A stretch of DNA of 64,000 bases, taken from positions 4,340,001-4,404,000 of the forward strand of contig CP148074.1 in the NCBI GenBank assembly GCA_037482215.1, in the 5' to 3' direction. A model generated the notes under the pieces. That model saw only the letters and a list, made by a program, of their open reading frames with translations. It did not search any database and was not told where the DNA came from. The position numbers were made by a program, and so were the translations under genes. Below are positions 56,810 through 64,000 of this stretch, piece by piece. Positions within the stretch are counted from its first letter, which is position 1; the number at the start of each line of letters is the position of its first letter. This DNA is from Pseudomonas mendocina. Lineage in GTDB: Bacteria > Pseudomonadota > Gammaproteobacteria > Pseudomonadales > Pseudomonadaceae.

Positions 56810-58537
56810 TCAGCCGTAGTGATGGTGGATTGCCGATTCGGCGAACAACGGGTCAAGGGTGCACAGTGCCTTGTACTGGCTGACAAATACTTGGCCGCCA
56901 AAGTTTTGTAAAAAGTCTGAGCGCTGCAGACGATCCATCACCGGCCCCTTCACTTCCGCCAGGTGCAGTTGGATACCCGCACTGAGCAGCCGCCCGCTGA
57001 TGGCGTCCAGTGCATCTACAGCACTGGCATCAATCTGGTTAACACCAGAACACATTAAAACCAGATGGCGGATCTGAGGCCGGGTTGAAACCAGCGCCCC
57101 AATACGCTCCTCAAGGTAACGGGCATTGGGAAAATAGAGGCTTTCATCCACCCGAACCGACAGCACCGTTGAGCTCTCGACCACCTCGTAACGCTCAACG
57201 TTTCTGAAGTGTTCGGTACCGGGCACCTGCCCCACAACGGCCATGTGTGGTCGGCTGGTGCGCCACAGAAACAGCACCAGCGAGAGCCCAACACCCAATA
57301 GAATCCCGGTTTCCATGCCATGCAGCAGCACACCGAGAATGGTCGCTAACTGCGCAGCGCCTTCCTGCCGAGAATAGCGCCAGGTCCGGCGCAAACTTGC
57401 GATATCGATCAGGCCTACGACCGACACCACGATGGTCACCGCCAGCACGGCCTGCGGCAGATGTTCCAGCATGGGTGCTAATCCCAACACGGCGGCCAAC
57501 ATCAAGGCTGCGGCAAACGCGCCCACCAGTGGGGTCGCCACGTTTTGCTGCAACGCCAGTCCCGAGCGGGAGAAGCTGGCCGCCACCGGCATGCCCCCAC
57601 TAAAGGCCGAGGCGATGTTGGCTGCACCCTGCCCGACCACTTCCAGATCAGGATCAATCGATTGCCGTTTGCGCATAGCCAAGCTCTGGGCAATCGAGAT
57701 GGACTCAACAAACCCGACTAAGGCGATCAGGACCGCCGCCGGCAGCAATTCACGCAGCAGTCCTGGGTCAAGGCTAGGCAAGCTGAAGCCCGGCAAGCCT
57801 GTCACAACTTGCCCCACAACCACGACACCCTGTTGCTCCAGTTTCAAAAAAGCCCCAAAGCCCATTGCCAGCATCATCAAAATCAAAGCGGCAAATTGGC
57901 GGACACGCTGAACCAGCGATTTTTTAAGCCCGAACCACTGCAAATTCCGCAGTACCAGCAACAGACCAAGGCTGACAGCCGAGAGCACCAGGGTGGGCAG
58001 GTGGATCTCTGGCAGTTGCCGATACAACGCAGGAAGCACGTCGAGCAGGGTCAGACCGCTGACAGACACGCCCAGCAGGTACTTAAACTGGCTGGCCGCA
58101 ATGAGTATTGCCGCGCCGCTGACAAAACCCGAGATCACCGGATGGCTAAGGAAGTTGGCGATAAAGCCCAAGCGCAGTATGCCCATGGCCAGCAACAGAA
58201 TACCCACCATAAGGGTCAAGCTGGTTGCAGCCACCAGATATGCGGCAGTGCCGGGCTCTGCGAGAGGAGCTAACGCAGCAGCCGTCATCAGTGAGAGCAC
58301 GGCTACCGGCCCAAACGACAAAGCCACCCCTGGACTGCCGCCAATCAAGGCATACACCAGCAGGGGCAGCATGCTTGCGTAAAATCCAGTCACAGCAGGC
58401 AGGCCAGCCAGTTGCGCATACGCCAGCGCCTGCGGCACCAGCATCAGACACACCAGCACGGCGGCCAGCATGTCTCGCCCAGCTTGGTCGCGGTCATACC
58501 CGCGCAAGGTCGTCAGCAACGGCCATTTGGCAAACAT
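56810..58537 (-). CDS. SulP-family anion transporter with STAS domain
   Basis: This 575-residue inner-membrane transporter has the SulP N-terminal signature RDMLAAVLVCLMLVPQALAY, AQLAGLPAVTGFYASMLPLL and GVALSFGPVAVLSLMTAAAL, then about 10-12 membrane helices to near residue 420, including the conserved EVVGQGAANIASAFSGGMPV. The C-terminal STAS domain lies at about 440-560 (LYFPNARYLEERIGALVSTR, LMCSGVNQIDASAVDALDAI). Substrates in the family include sulfate, bicarbonate and dicarboxylates; the specific one cannot be told. It is monocistronic, upstream of the peroxidase on the same strand with about 305 bases between. Confidence 0.92.
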   Translation of the reverse strand: MFAKWPLLTTLRGYDRDQAGRDMLAAVLVCLMLVPQALAYAQLAGLPAVTGFYASMLPLLVYALIGGSPGVALSFGPVAVLSLMTAAALAPLAEPGTAAYLVAATSLTLMVGILLLAMGILRLGFIANFLSHPVISGFVSGAAILIAASQFKYLLGVSVSGLTLLDVLPALYRQLPEIHLPTLVLSAVSLGLLLVLRNLQWFGLKKSLVQRVRQFAALILMMLAMGFGAFLKLEQQGVVVVGQVVTGLPGFSLPSLDPGLLRELLPAAVLIALVGFVESISIAQSLAMRKRQSIDPDLEVVGQGAANIASAFSGGMPVAASFSRSGLALQQNVATPLVGAFAAALMLAAVLGLAPMLEHLPQAVLAVTIVVSVVGLIDIASLRRTWRYSRQEGAAQLATILGVLLHGMETGILLGVGLSLVLFLWRTSRPHMAVVGQVPGTEHFRNVERYEVVESSTVLSVRVDESLYFPNARYLEERIGALVSTRPQIRHLVLMCSGVNQIDASAVDALDAISGRLLSAGIQLHLAEVKGPVMDRLQRSDFLQNFGGQVFVSQYKALCTLDPLFAESAIHHHYG

Positions 58538-58633
58538 TCAGCAAATCCCGGCTTACAGGTGAATATCTGTTACATCTTGGCCTGTGCCGCGGGCAGCTTC
58601 AATCTATGCGGCCATTCTCAGGCCATAAAAACA

Positions 58634-58655
58634 AAGCCCGCCATAAGGCGGGCTT
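58634..58655 (-). terminator. intrinsic terminator of the desaturase gene
   Basis: AAGCCCGCC (58634-58642) pairs with GGCGGGCTT (58647-58655) around ATAA. On the minus strand it is followed by TTTGTTTTT, so it ends the desaturase transcript. Confidence 0.85.
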
Positions 58656-58673
58656 GCTCGATAACTCACCGCA

Positions 58674-59861
58674 TTAAACTGCAGCAGTAGGACGCAGCGA
58701 GTAGGTTTTGAGCTGCTCAGCAAACTCTTTAAGGGAGTGAATGCCGCTGGCCTCTGCATCGCTGACCCAATGCTTGATGGCTTCAAGCATGTCGTGGCCA
58801 TTGGCACTGGTCTTGGCCCAGATTTGCTGCAACGCCAAACGCTTTTCGTAGATGACCTTAAGCGCCTGGCTCTGCTCCAGAATGCGCTGGATGCGAGCAT
58901 GGTGGCCTTCGTGCAACAGGCTTGGCTCACGGGACAGTAAGCGCTTGGCTCGGTGGAAGTGATGACGCACAGACGCATCAGCCTTAGCCAGCTCTTGCTT
59001 AACCAATGGCGCAATCACCAACTTGCGGTACTGAGCCATGATCTGGAAGCGGTTATTGAGGATGGCCATCGCAGTGTCCATATCCAAGTGACGCTTACCT
59101 TCAACACGGTGCGCGATCGGCGCAACCCGCTGTACCTTGGCCAAACCGAAGAAACTGAACAGTTTGATCCAGAACCAGCCCATGTCGAACTCCCATTTGC
59201 GCACAGAGAGCTTGGCGGAGTTCGGATAGGTGTGATGATTGTTGTGCAGTTCTTCACCGCCAATCAGGATGCCCCACGGCACCAGATTGGTCGCTGCATC
59301 ACGGCACTCAAAATTGCGGTAGCCGACAGCGTGGCCAAGGCCATTGATGACACCAGCAGCCCAGACTGGAATCCACATCATCTGGATCGCCCAAACGGTG
59401 ATGCCCAGTGCACCAAACAGCAGCAGATCAATCACTGCCATCAGCGTTACGCCTGCGATTGGGAAACGCGAATAAACATTACGCTCGACCCAGTCATCCG
59501 GGCAGTTCTTGCCATAGATGCGCAGGGTGTCCTCGTTTTTCGCCTCTTCGCGGTACAGCTCTGCGCCTTTACGCAGCACTGTGCTCAGACCTTTAACCAC
59601 CGGGCTGTGCGGGTCATCGACCGTTTCACATTTGGCGTGGTGCTTACGGTGGACGGCGGTCCACTCACGGGTGTTCTGGGCGGTGGTCAGCCACAGCCAG
59701 AAACGGAAGAAATGCTTAAGTGCGGGGTGAAGTTCCAGCGCACGATGCGCTGAATAGCGGTGCAGATACACCGTTACACTGACGATGGTGATGTGTGTCA
59801 TCACCAAAGTGACAACCACCAGTTGCCAGATCGACAGGTAAAGTAAACCGTTATGCCACAT
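58674..59861 (-). CDS. membrane fatty-acid (acyl-CoA/phospholipid) desaturase
   Basis: This 395-residue di-iron desaturase has three histidine boxes: HRYSAHRALELH, EWTAVHRKHHAKCETVDDPH and EELHNNHHTYPNSAKLSVRK. Membrane helices flank them (LSIWQLVVVTLVMTHITIVS, LMAVIDLLLFGALGITVWAI). It introduces a double bond into saturated acyl chains and so adjusts membrane fluidity. A C-terminal extension of about 110 helical, charged residues (from MAQYRKLVIAPLVKQELAKA) goes beyond the core and is found in DesA/DesB-type proteins of pseudomonads. It is divergent from a c-di-GMP gene, with a palindrome in the shared region. Confidence 0.92.
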   Translation of the reverse strand: MWHNGLLYLSIWQLVVVTLVMTHITIVSVTVYLHRYSAHRALELHPALKHFFRFWLWLTTAQNTREWTAVHRKHHAKCETVDDPHSPVVKGLSTVLRKGAELYREEAKNEDTLRIYGKNCPDDWVERNVYSRFPIAGVTLMAVIDLLLFGALGITVWAIQMMWIPVWAAGVINGLGHAVGYRNFECRDAATNLVPWGILIGGEELHNNHHTYPNSAKLSVRKWEFDMGWFWIKLFSFFGLAKVQRVAPIAHRVEGKRHLDMDTAMAILNNRFQIMAQYRKLVIAPLVKQELAKADASVRHHFHRAKRLLSREPSLLHEGHHARIQRILEQSQALKVIYEKRLALQQIWAKTSANGHDMLEAIKHWVSDAEASGIHSLKEFAEQLKTYSLRPTAAV

Positions 59862-59968
59862 GGAGGAGAAGCCTCATTACATAGGAGGATATGCCAGCTT
59901 TTTGCGCGCATACCGTTTAACATTATCCAATAGCAATAACAAAAAATCAGTAACCGGCACACATTTAG

Positions 59969-59985
59969 GTGATGTTATGCATCAC
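59969..59985. promoter_or_regulatory. palindrome in the shared promoter region
   Basis: GTGATG-N5-CATCAC is a perfect 6-bp inverted repeat just upstream of a TATACT sequence (59992-59997) that fits a -10 box for the c-di-GMP gene. It lies 108 bases before the desaturase start. The half-site spacing does not fit CRP or ANR. Confidence 0.4.
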
Positions 59986-60033
59986 AATCTCTATACTTTG
60001 CCACCATATTTATAAAACCAAAGATCACCATCC

Positions 60034-62313
60034 ATGAACTTATCGTTCAGTGCCTGGCGTCTGATCCTGAGCTACATCGTGATCGCCAGTAGTTGGGTGT
60101 TTTTTAGCGACGGACTGCTTTCAGCTCTGCAGCTCTCACCGGCAGAAACCGAGTTGGCCCAACGTCTGAAGGGTCATGGGTTTGTACTGGTCACAGCATT
60201 GCTGCTGTACATCGTATTACGTGCTCACCAACGCCAATATTGCATAGCGGGAGAAGCTGTCAAACGCAGTGAGAAGCGTTTGCTCCAAGCATTAGAAGCA
60301 GCAAAAGATGCAATGTGGGACTGGGATATGTCCAGCGACAAGGTGTATTGCTCACCTAGCCTGGCGGCCATGCTCGGACTTTCTCACATACCGCCGGAAA
60401 CGCCGCCAAACTTCTGGCTGGATCGTCTGCACCCGGATGAAAAAGCCACTTTTGAACGAAACTTTCGAGAGCGCCTGCAAACGCGGGACACGCAACCGTA
60501 CGAATACAGTCACAGGATGCTGCACACCGATGGCAGCTACCGTCTGATCCATTTCCGCGGACGCTTGATTCTGGATAACAACCAGCAGCCAGAACACCTG
60601 ACAGGTACAGCCAGCGACATCACCCAACGTCGCCAGGATGAAGAAGACCTTCGTACCGCTGCCGCCGTCTATAACGTCACCCAAGAGGGTGTATTGGTTA
60701 CGGGTGCAGATAAGTTAATCGTTCACTGCAACCCTGCCTTCGTCCGCATCACCGGTTACACCCTCGACGAAATCGTCGGTAAATCGCCGGGCCTGCTCAA
60801 ATCTGGGCGCCATGACCGCACGTTCTACAGCAACATCTGGAAGTGTGTGGCAGAGCATGGCACCTGGAGTGGCGAAATCTGGAACCGCCGTAAAAGTGGC
60901 GAGATTTATCCTCAATGGCAGAGCATTCGCGCAATCCGCGATCCTCATGGCGAGATCACCCACTACGTTGCAGTGTTCTCTGACATCAGCGCCCTCAAAC
61001 GCTCACAGCGTGAATTGGACTATCTGGCCCACCATGACCCGCTGAGCAACCTGCCCAATCGCCTGCTGTTTACCGAACGTGTCGAGCACGCCCTGGATCG
61101 CGCGGTGTCAGAACAACTTCGCGGTGCGGTACTGCTGATTGACCTTGATCACTTCAAGCACATCAACGAAAGCCTGGACCATACCACTGGCGACCTGCTG
61201 CTCAGAGCCGTGGGCGAACGCCTGAGCCAAAACCTGAATGACCGCATGACCCTTGCCAGACTGGGAGGGGATGAGTTCGGCGTGCTCTACGAAAACTGCA
61301 ACAACACCGAACAAGCGGCTGTCATGGCCCAGCATCTATTGAACTGCCTGAAGCAGCCCTTTGAGATAAACGGCCATGAGCTGTTCATCACCGCCAGCCT
61401 CGGCATCGGCCTGTACCCCGATGACGTCAGTGATGCCAGCCAAATCCTGCGTAATGCTGACTCTGCCTTGTTCAAAGCCAAAAACGCCGGCCGTGAAAAC
61501 TATGCTTTTTACACGCAAGAGCTGACTGAACTAGCGCGCCAGCGTGTAGAAATAGCCAGTGCCTTGCGCCATGCCATTGATCACAACGAACTGCGTGTTT
61601 TCTACCAACCGCTGCTGTGCTTGAGCACTCGGAAGATGATTGGCGTGGAAGCACTTGTTCGCTGGCAACACCCGGTTCGCGGGCTGGTTCCACCGGGAGA
61701 GTTCATTCCGGTAGCCGAAGAGATCGGCCTCATCGCCGCGATTGATGATTGGGTTCTGGTTCAGAGCTGTCAGCAAATGGTCGCCTGGCAGGAGTCAGGT
61801 TATACCCTTGATTTTATTGCAGTGAACATTTCAAGCCGACTGTTCACTCGGGGCGGACTGGATCAGCGGGTTGCTCAGGTACTTAAAGAGACGGGCCTCA
61901 ACCCAGCTCACCTCGAGCTGGAGGTCACCGAAAGCGCGATCATGATCAACCCCAATGCGGCACAGGTACAGCTGCAGACCCTGCGCGACCTTGGACTGCG
62001 CCTGGCCATCGACGACTTCGGTACTGGCTACAGCTCTCTGGCTCGCCTCAAACGCCTGCCCGTGCACAAACTAAAGCTGGATCAGAGCTTTGTTGCCGGC
62101 CTGCCTAAGGATCATGACGACGTAGCCATCGCCCGCGCCGTCATTGCCTTGGGCCACAGTATGGGGCTCAATGTGCTGGCTGAAGGCGTCGAGAATGAAG
62201 ACCAAGTGGATATGTTGATTCGCCTCGGCTGCGACCATGCCCAAGGCTACTACTTCGCACGTCCACAACCGGCAGAACAGTTGAGCTGCGCACCAACAAA
62301 ACCCAGCGAATAA
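60034..62313 (+). CDS. PAS-PAS-GGDEF-EAL membrane protein
   Basis: This 759-residue c-di-GMP enzyme has two N-terminal membrane helices (RLILSYIVIASSWVFFSDGL; GHGFVLVTALLLYIVLRA), two PAS/PAC domains (about 85-205, MWDWDMSSDKVYCSPSLAAM; and 210-330, YNVTQEGVLVTGADKLIVHC), GGDEF (about 335-500, ARLGGDEFGVLYEN) and EAL (about 515-750, IGVEALVRWQHPVRG with [20 protein letters not shown]). Both signatures are intact, so it may have both activities or use GGDEF as a GTP-sensing module. It is followed after 40 bases by another sensor gene in the same direction, so the two may be cotranscribed. Confidence 0.94.
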   Translation: MNLSFSAWRLILSYIVIASSWVFFSDGLLSALQLSPAETELAQRLKGHGFVLVTALLLYIVLRAHQRQYCIAGEAVKRSEKRLLQALEAAKDAMWDWDMSSDKVYCSPSLAAMLGLSHIPPETPPNFWLDRLHPDEKATFERNFRERLQTRDTQPYEYSHRMLHTDGSYRLIHFRGRLILDNNQQPEHLTGTASDITQRRQDEEDLRTAAAVYNVTQEGVLVTGADKLIVHCNPAFVRITGYTLDEIVGKSPGLLKSGRHDRTFYSNIWKCVAEHGTWSGEIWNRRKSGEIYPQWQSIRAIRDPHGEITHYVAVFSDISALKRSQRELDYLAHHDPLSNLPNRLLFTERVEHALDRAVSEQLRGAVLLIDLDHFKHINESLDHTTGDLLLRAVGERLSQNLNDRMTLARLGGDEFGVLYENCNNTEQAAVMAQHLLNCLKQPFEINGHELFITASLGIGLYPDDVSDASQILRNADSALFKAKNAGRENYAFYTQELTELARQRVEIASALRHAIDHNELRVFYQPLLCLSTRKMIGVEALVRWQHPVRGLVPPGEFIPVAEEIGLIAAIDDWVLVQSCQQMVAWQESGYTLDFIAVNISSRLFTRGGLDQRVAQVLKETGLNPAHLELEVTESAIMINPNAAQVQLQTLRDLGLRLAIDDFGTGYSSLARLKRLPVHKLKLDQSFVAGLPKDHDDVAIARAVIALGHSMGLNVLAEGVENEDQVDMLIRLGCDHAQGYYFARPQPAEQLSCAPTKPSE

Positions 62314-62353
62314 CCGCCATGCACACGCACCTACCCGTTCAGGCCCATCACTC

Positions 62354-64000
62354 ATGAGTGCGGGCAGCAAACCTCGCACCATATACTGGATTACTGGTCT
62401 AGGAAGCCTAGGCCTTGCAATCCTGTTCACGGTGCTGGGTGCGATTGCCCTGAACGAACGCGACAACCTTTGGCACCTGCAACTTGAACGCCAGCACCAG
62501 TTACACACTGCGGCTCTGCGCAGCGACCAACAAGAACTGCAACAGAAGGCCAAGCTGTTGGCCGAAACGCTCGCGTCGGATACACAGGTTGTAGAGCTGG
62601 TTAATCAAGCCCATGCGTTACAGCTTTCCAAGAAAGGCGACAGTCAAAACCTGAGCGCCATACGCCAGCAGCTCTACAGTCGTCTGGCGCCGCGCTGGCG
62701 CAAACTCCAAGAAACCCAGCCCTTCAGCCTGTTTTTACACCTAGCTCCCAGCTCCGAAGTTCTGCTGCGTGTGCACGAACCCAAGTGGTTTGGCGATTAC
62801 CCCATCGCACAGCGCACCATGCTTCAAGAGGTTTTGAACAAGTCGGTTCCCAGCAGCGGGCTGGCCGTTTCCCCCAACGGATTAAGCATCAGGGCATTAG
62901 TACCCTTGCATGTCGACGACGGCGATGCACTTTCGACTGTGGGCGCGCTGGAAGTCAGCATCGACATGTTGCCGGGCCTTAACATGTTGAATACGGACTC
63001 GGACCAAGGGATCGCTTTGCTCTATAAGCAAAGTACGCTAAAGGCCTATGACAGCGGGGAAACCTTACGTGGGCTGGGCACTGACAATGACTACTGGAAC
63101 CTTGAAGGCTTCGAACAACCGCAAATTCAGCACTGGCACAAGGAACGCCTACTTCCGGGCCCCGACGCCGGGACAACCTACAGCGTACTTCAGGAAAGTA
63201 AACGTACCTACTTGCTCAACCAGCTTCCCCTGAAGGACCACCGCATCTCTGTCTCTGATCAAGACAACAATGTCGTAGCACTGATTTGGCGCGATATCAC
63301 CACGCTCAATGACCAGCACACAACGGGCCTGCACCGGGTCATCGCCAAGTGGCTGTTCGCTTGGGCGGCGACAGAACTGTTACTGATTCTGCTGTTGCTG
63401 GCCACCCGCAACAGTACGCGTACGCTGATGCGCACACATAACGACGAACTGCGCGTCAAGCATCAGCAGAGTGAAGAAGCTCGCCATTTGCTGGCCATCA
63501 TGGCACAGGCTCAGGCTGCCTATATCAGCGCTGAAAACCAGAAAGAAGCCTTTACGGCCTTGTTGCAGAGCATTCTCCAGTTCACTGATAGCCAGTTTGG
63601 ATTGATCGGAGAAATTCTCCACGACGAACGTGGCGCCCCCTTTATGCGCACGTTCGCCATCAACCTCAGCAGTTGGCAGGATGCCGTCCCGCCAGAATAT
63701 AAGCAGGCCGCTGAGCAGGGTCTGGAATTCCGCAACCAATACAGCCTGTTTGGGCAGGTCATCCGCAATGGTTTGCCCTTAATCACCAATGCCCCGGAGA
63801 AACACCCTCACCGCTCTGGCGTGCCAGATGGCCATCCGCCGCTGAAGAGCTTTGCCGGATTGCCGATTCATACCAACGGAGAACTGGTCGGCATGCTGGC
63901 CTTAGCCAACCGTTCATGCGGTTATCCGGTCGACTTTGCAGAACGCCTGAAACCGTTGCTAGCGACCCTCGGACAGCTGCTGGATGCCTTGCGCAGAGAC
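62354..64000 (+). CDS. membrane sensor protein with GAF domain, cut by the window edge
   Basis: The reading frame is open for 549 codons from the ATG at 62354 to the last base, so the gene is partial at its 3' end. One membrane helix lies near 10-32 (WITGLGSLGLAILFTVLGAI). A periplasmic sensor of about 290 residues follows (FSLFLHLAPSSEVLLRVHEP; SALEVSI-like GALEVSIDMLPGLNMLNTDS), then a second helix near 340 (ATELLLILLLLATRN). A coiled linker and a GAF domain come next (about 385-549, AFTALLQSILQFTDSQFGLI; SFAGLPIHTNGELVGMLALA). The layout resembles sensors that end in PAS, GGDEF/EAL or kinase modules, but the output domain lies outside the window. Confidence 0.85.
   Translation, partial: MSAGSKPRTIYWITGLGSLGLAILFTVLGAIALNERDNLWHLQLERQHQLHTAALRSDQQELQQKAKLLAETLASDTQVVELVNQAHALQLSKKGDSQNLSAIRQQLYSRLAPRWRKLQETQPFSLFLHLAPSSEVLLRVHEPKWFGDYPIAQRTMLQEVLNKSVPSSGLAVSPNGLSIRALVPLHVDDGDALSTVGALEVSIDMLPGLNMLNTDSDQGIALLYKQSTLKAYDSGETLRGLGTDNDYWNLEGFEQPQIQHWHKERLLPGPDAGTTYSVLQESKRTYLLNQLPLKDHRISVSDQDNNVVALIWRDITTLNDQHTTGLHRVIAKWLFAWAATELLLILLLLATRNSTRTLMRTHNDELRVKHQQSEEARHLLAIMAQAQAAYISAENQKEAFTALLQSILQFTDSQFGLIGEILHDERGAPFMRTFAINLSSWQDAVPPEYKQAAEQGLEFRNQYSLFGQVIRNGLPLITNAPEKHPHRSGVPDGHPPLKSFAGLPIHTNGELVGMLALANRSCGYPVDFAERLKPLLATLGQLLDALRRD

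Noticed and set aside
59969..59985. Reading the palindrome before the c-di-GMP gene as a CRP or ANR site
   Set aside because: The half-sites are too far apart: GTGA and TCAC are separated by 9 bases rather than 6, and TTGAT/ATCAA is absent.

Overview
The window looks like a chromosomal segment of a Pseudomonas-lineage gammaproteobacterium. The order pckA, hslO, hslR, rimB, rimK, envZ/ompR, tex, gshA matches, from memory, the P. aeruginosa core-genome neighbourhood around pckA and gshA. A DUF2790 protein, an aguBA pair, an ANR-type box before a di-haem peroxidase and several c-di-GMP proteins fit the same assignment. The left part (1-15.6 kb) and the block at about 20.4-37.9 kb are accessory in character. 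The rest is mostly core.

Layout. 1-600: a scrap region holding a truncated REP-associated transposase, a truncated orphan polymorphic-toxin tail, possibly a recombinase fragment, and three copies of a GGGACAGATTTATTT repeat. Both the transposase and the toxin tail stop inside copies of this repeat. 577-14941 (minus): a cdiB-cdiA-cdiI contact-dependent inhibition locus with a 4137-residue CdiA. 15594-16602: a DUF3313 lipoprotein and a cupin. 16793-20237: a four-gene MCE/Mla-type lipid transport operon (STAS-permease, ATPase, MCE protein, lipoprotein). 20426-23675: a DUF2790 protein, then a minus-strand set with a molybdopterin-fold periplasmic protein, a REC-LuxR regulator and a histidine kinase. 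23676-24423: a non-coding region with a perfect CRP/Vfr-type palindrome, a hairpin and an intrinsic terminator, which may encode a small RNA. 24424-37866 (plus): a 13-gene Tad/Flp-type pilus or secretion operon. 37972-52851: pckA, hslO, hslR, rimB, rimK, a large MASE1-PAS-GGDEF-EAL protein, envZ, ompR, tex and gshA. 52985-64000: an Rmf/CrpP-like protein, aguB, aguA, a di-haem peroxidase, a SulP transporter, a fatty-acid desaturase, a PAS-GGDEF-EAL protein and a GAF sensor protein cut by the window edge.

The most unusual system is the Tad-type operon. It has the core machinery: secretin, TadA ATPase, TadB, TadC, CpaB/RcpC, TadD-like lipoprotein, TadE/TadG proteins and a pilin. No prepilin peptidase (TadV) or TadZ is encoded beside it. 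Its ATPase carries an N-terminal FHA domain. Its CpaB carries a C-terminal extension of about 365 residues made of some 20 short repeats of the form D-x-x-G-[NK]-x-[IVL]-G-x-[IV]-x-D-G-[KQ], and one related unit appears in a co-operonic pilin-like protein. Four different operon proteins carry pilin-like N-termini. The adjacent divergent kinase/regulator pair is the obvious candidate controller, possibly together with a Vfr/CRP input.

The second accessory system is CDI. The giant CdiA has three related segments of about 0.9-1.05 kb in its filament and ends in a variable toxin, with an overlapping immunity gene. The remains of a second, displaced toxin module lie just downstream.
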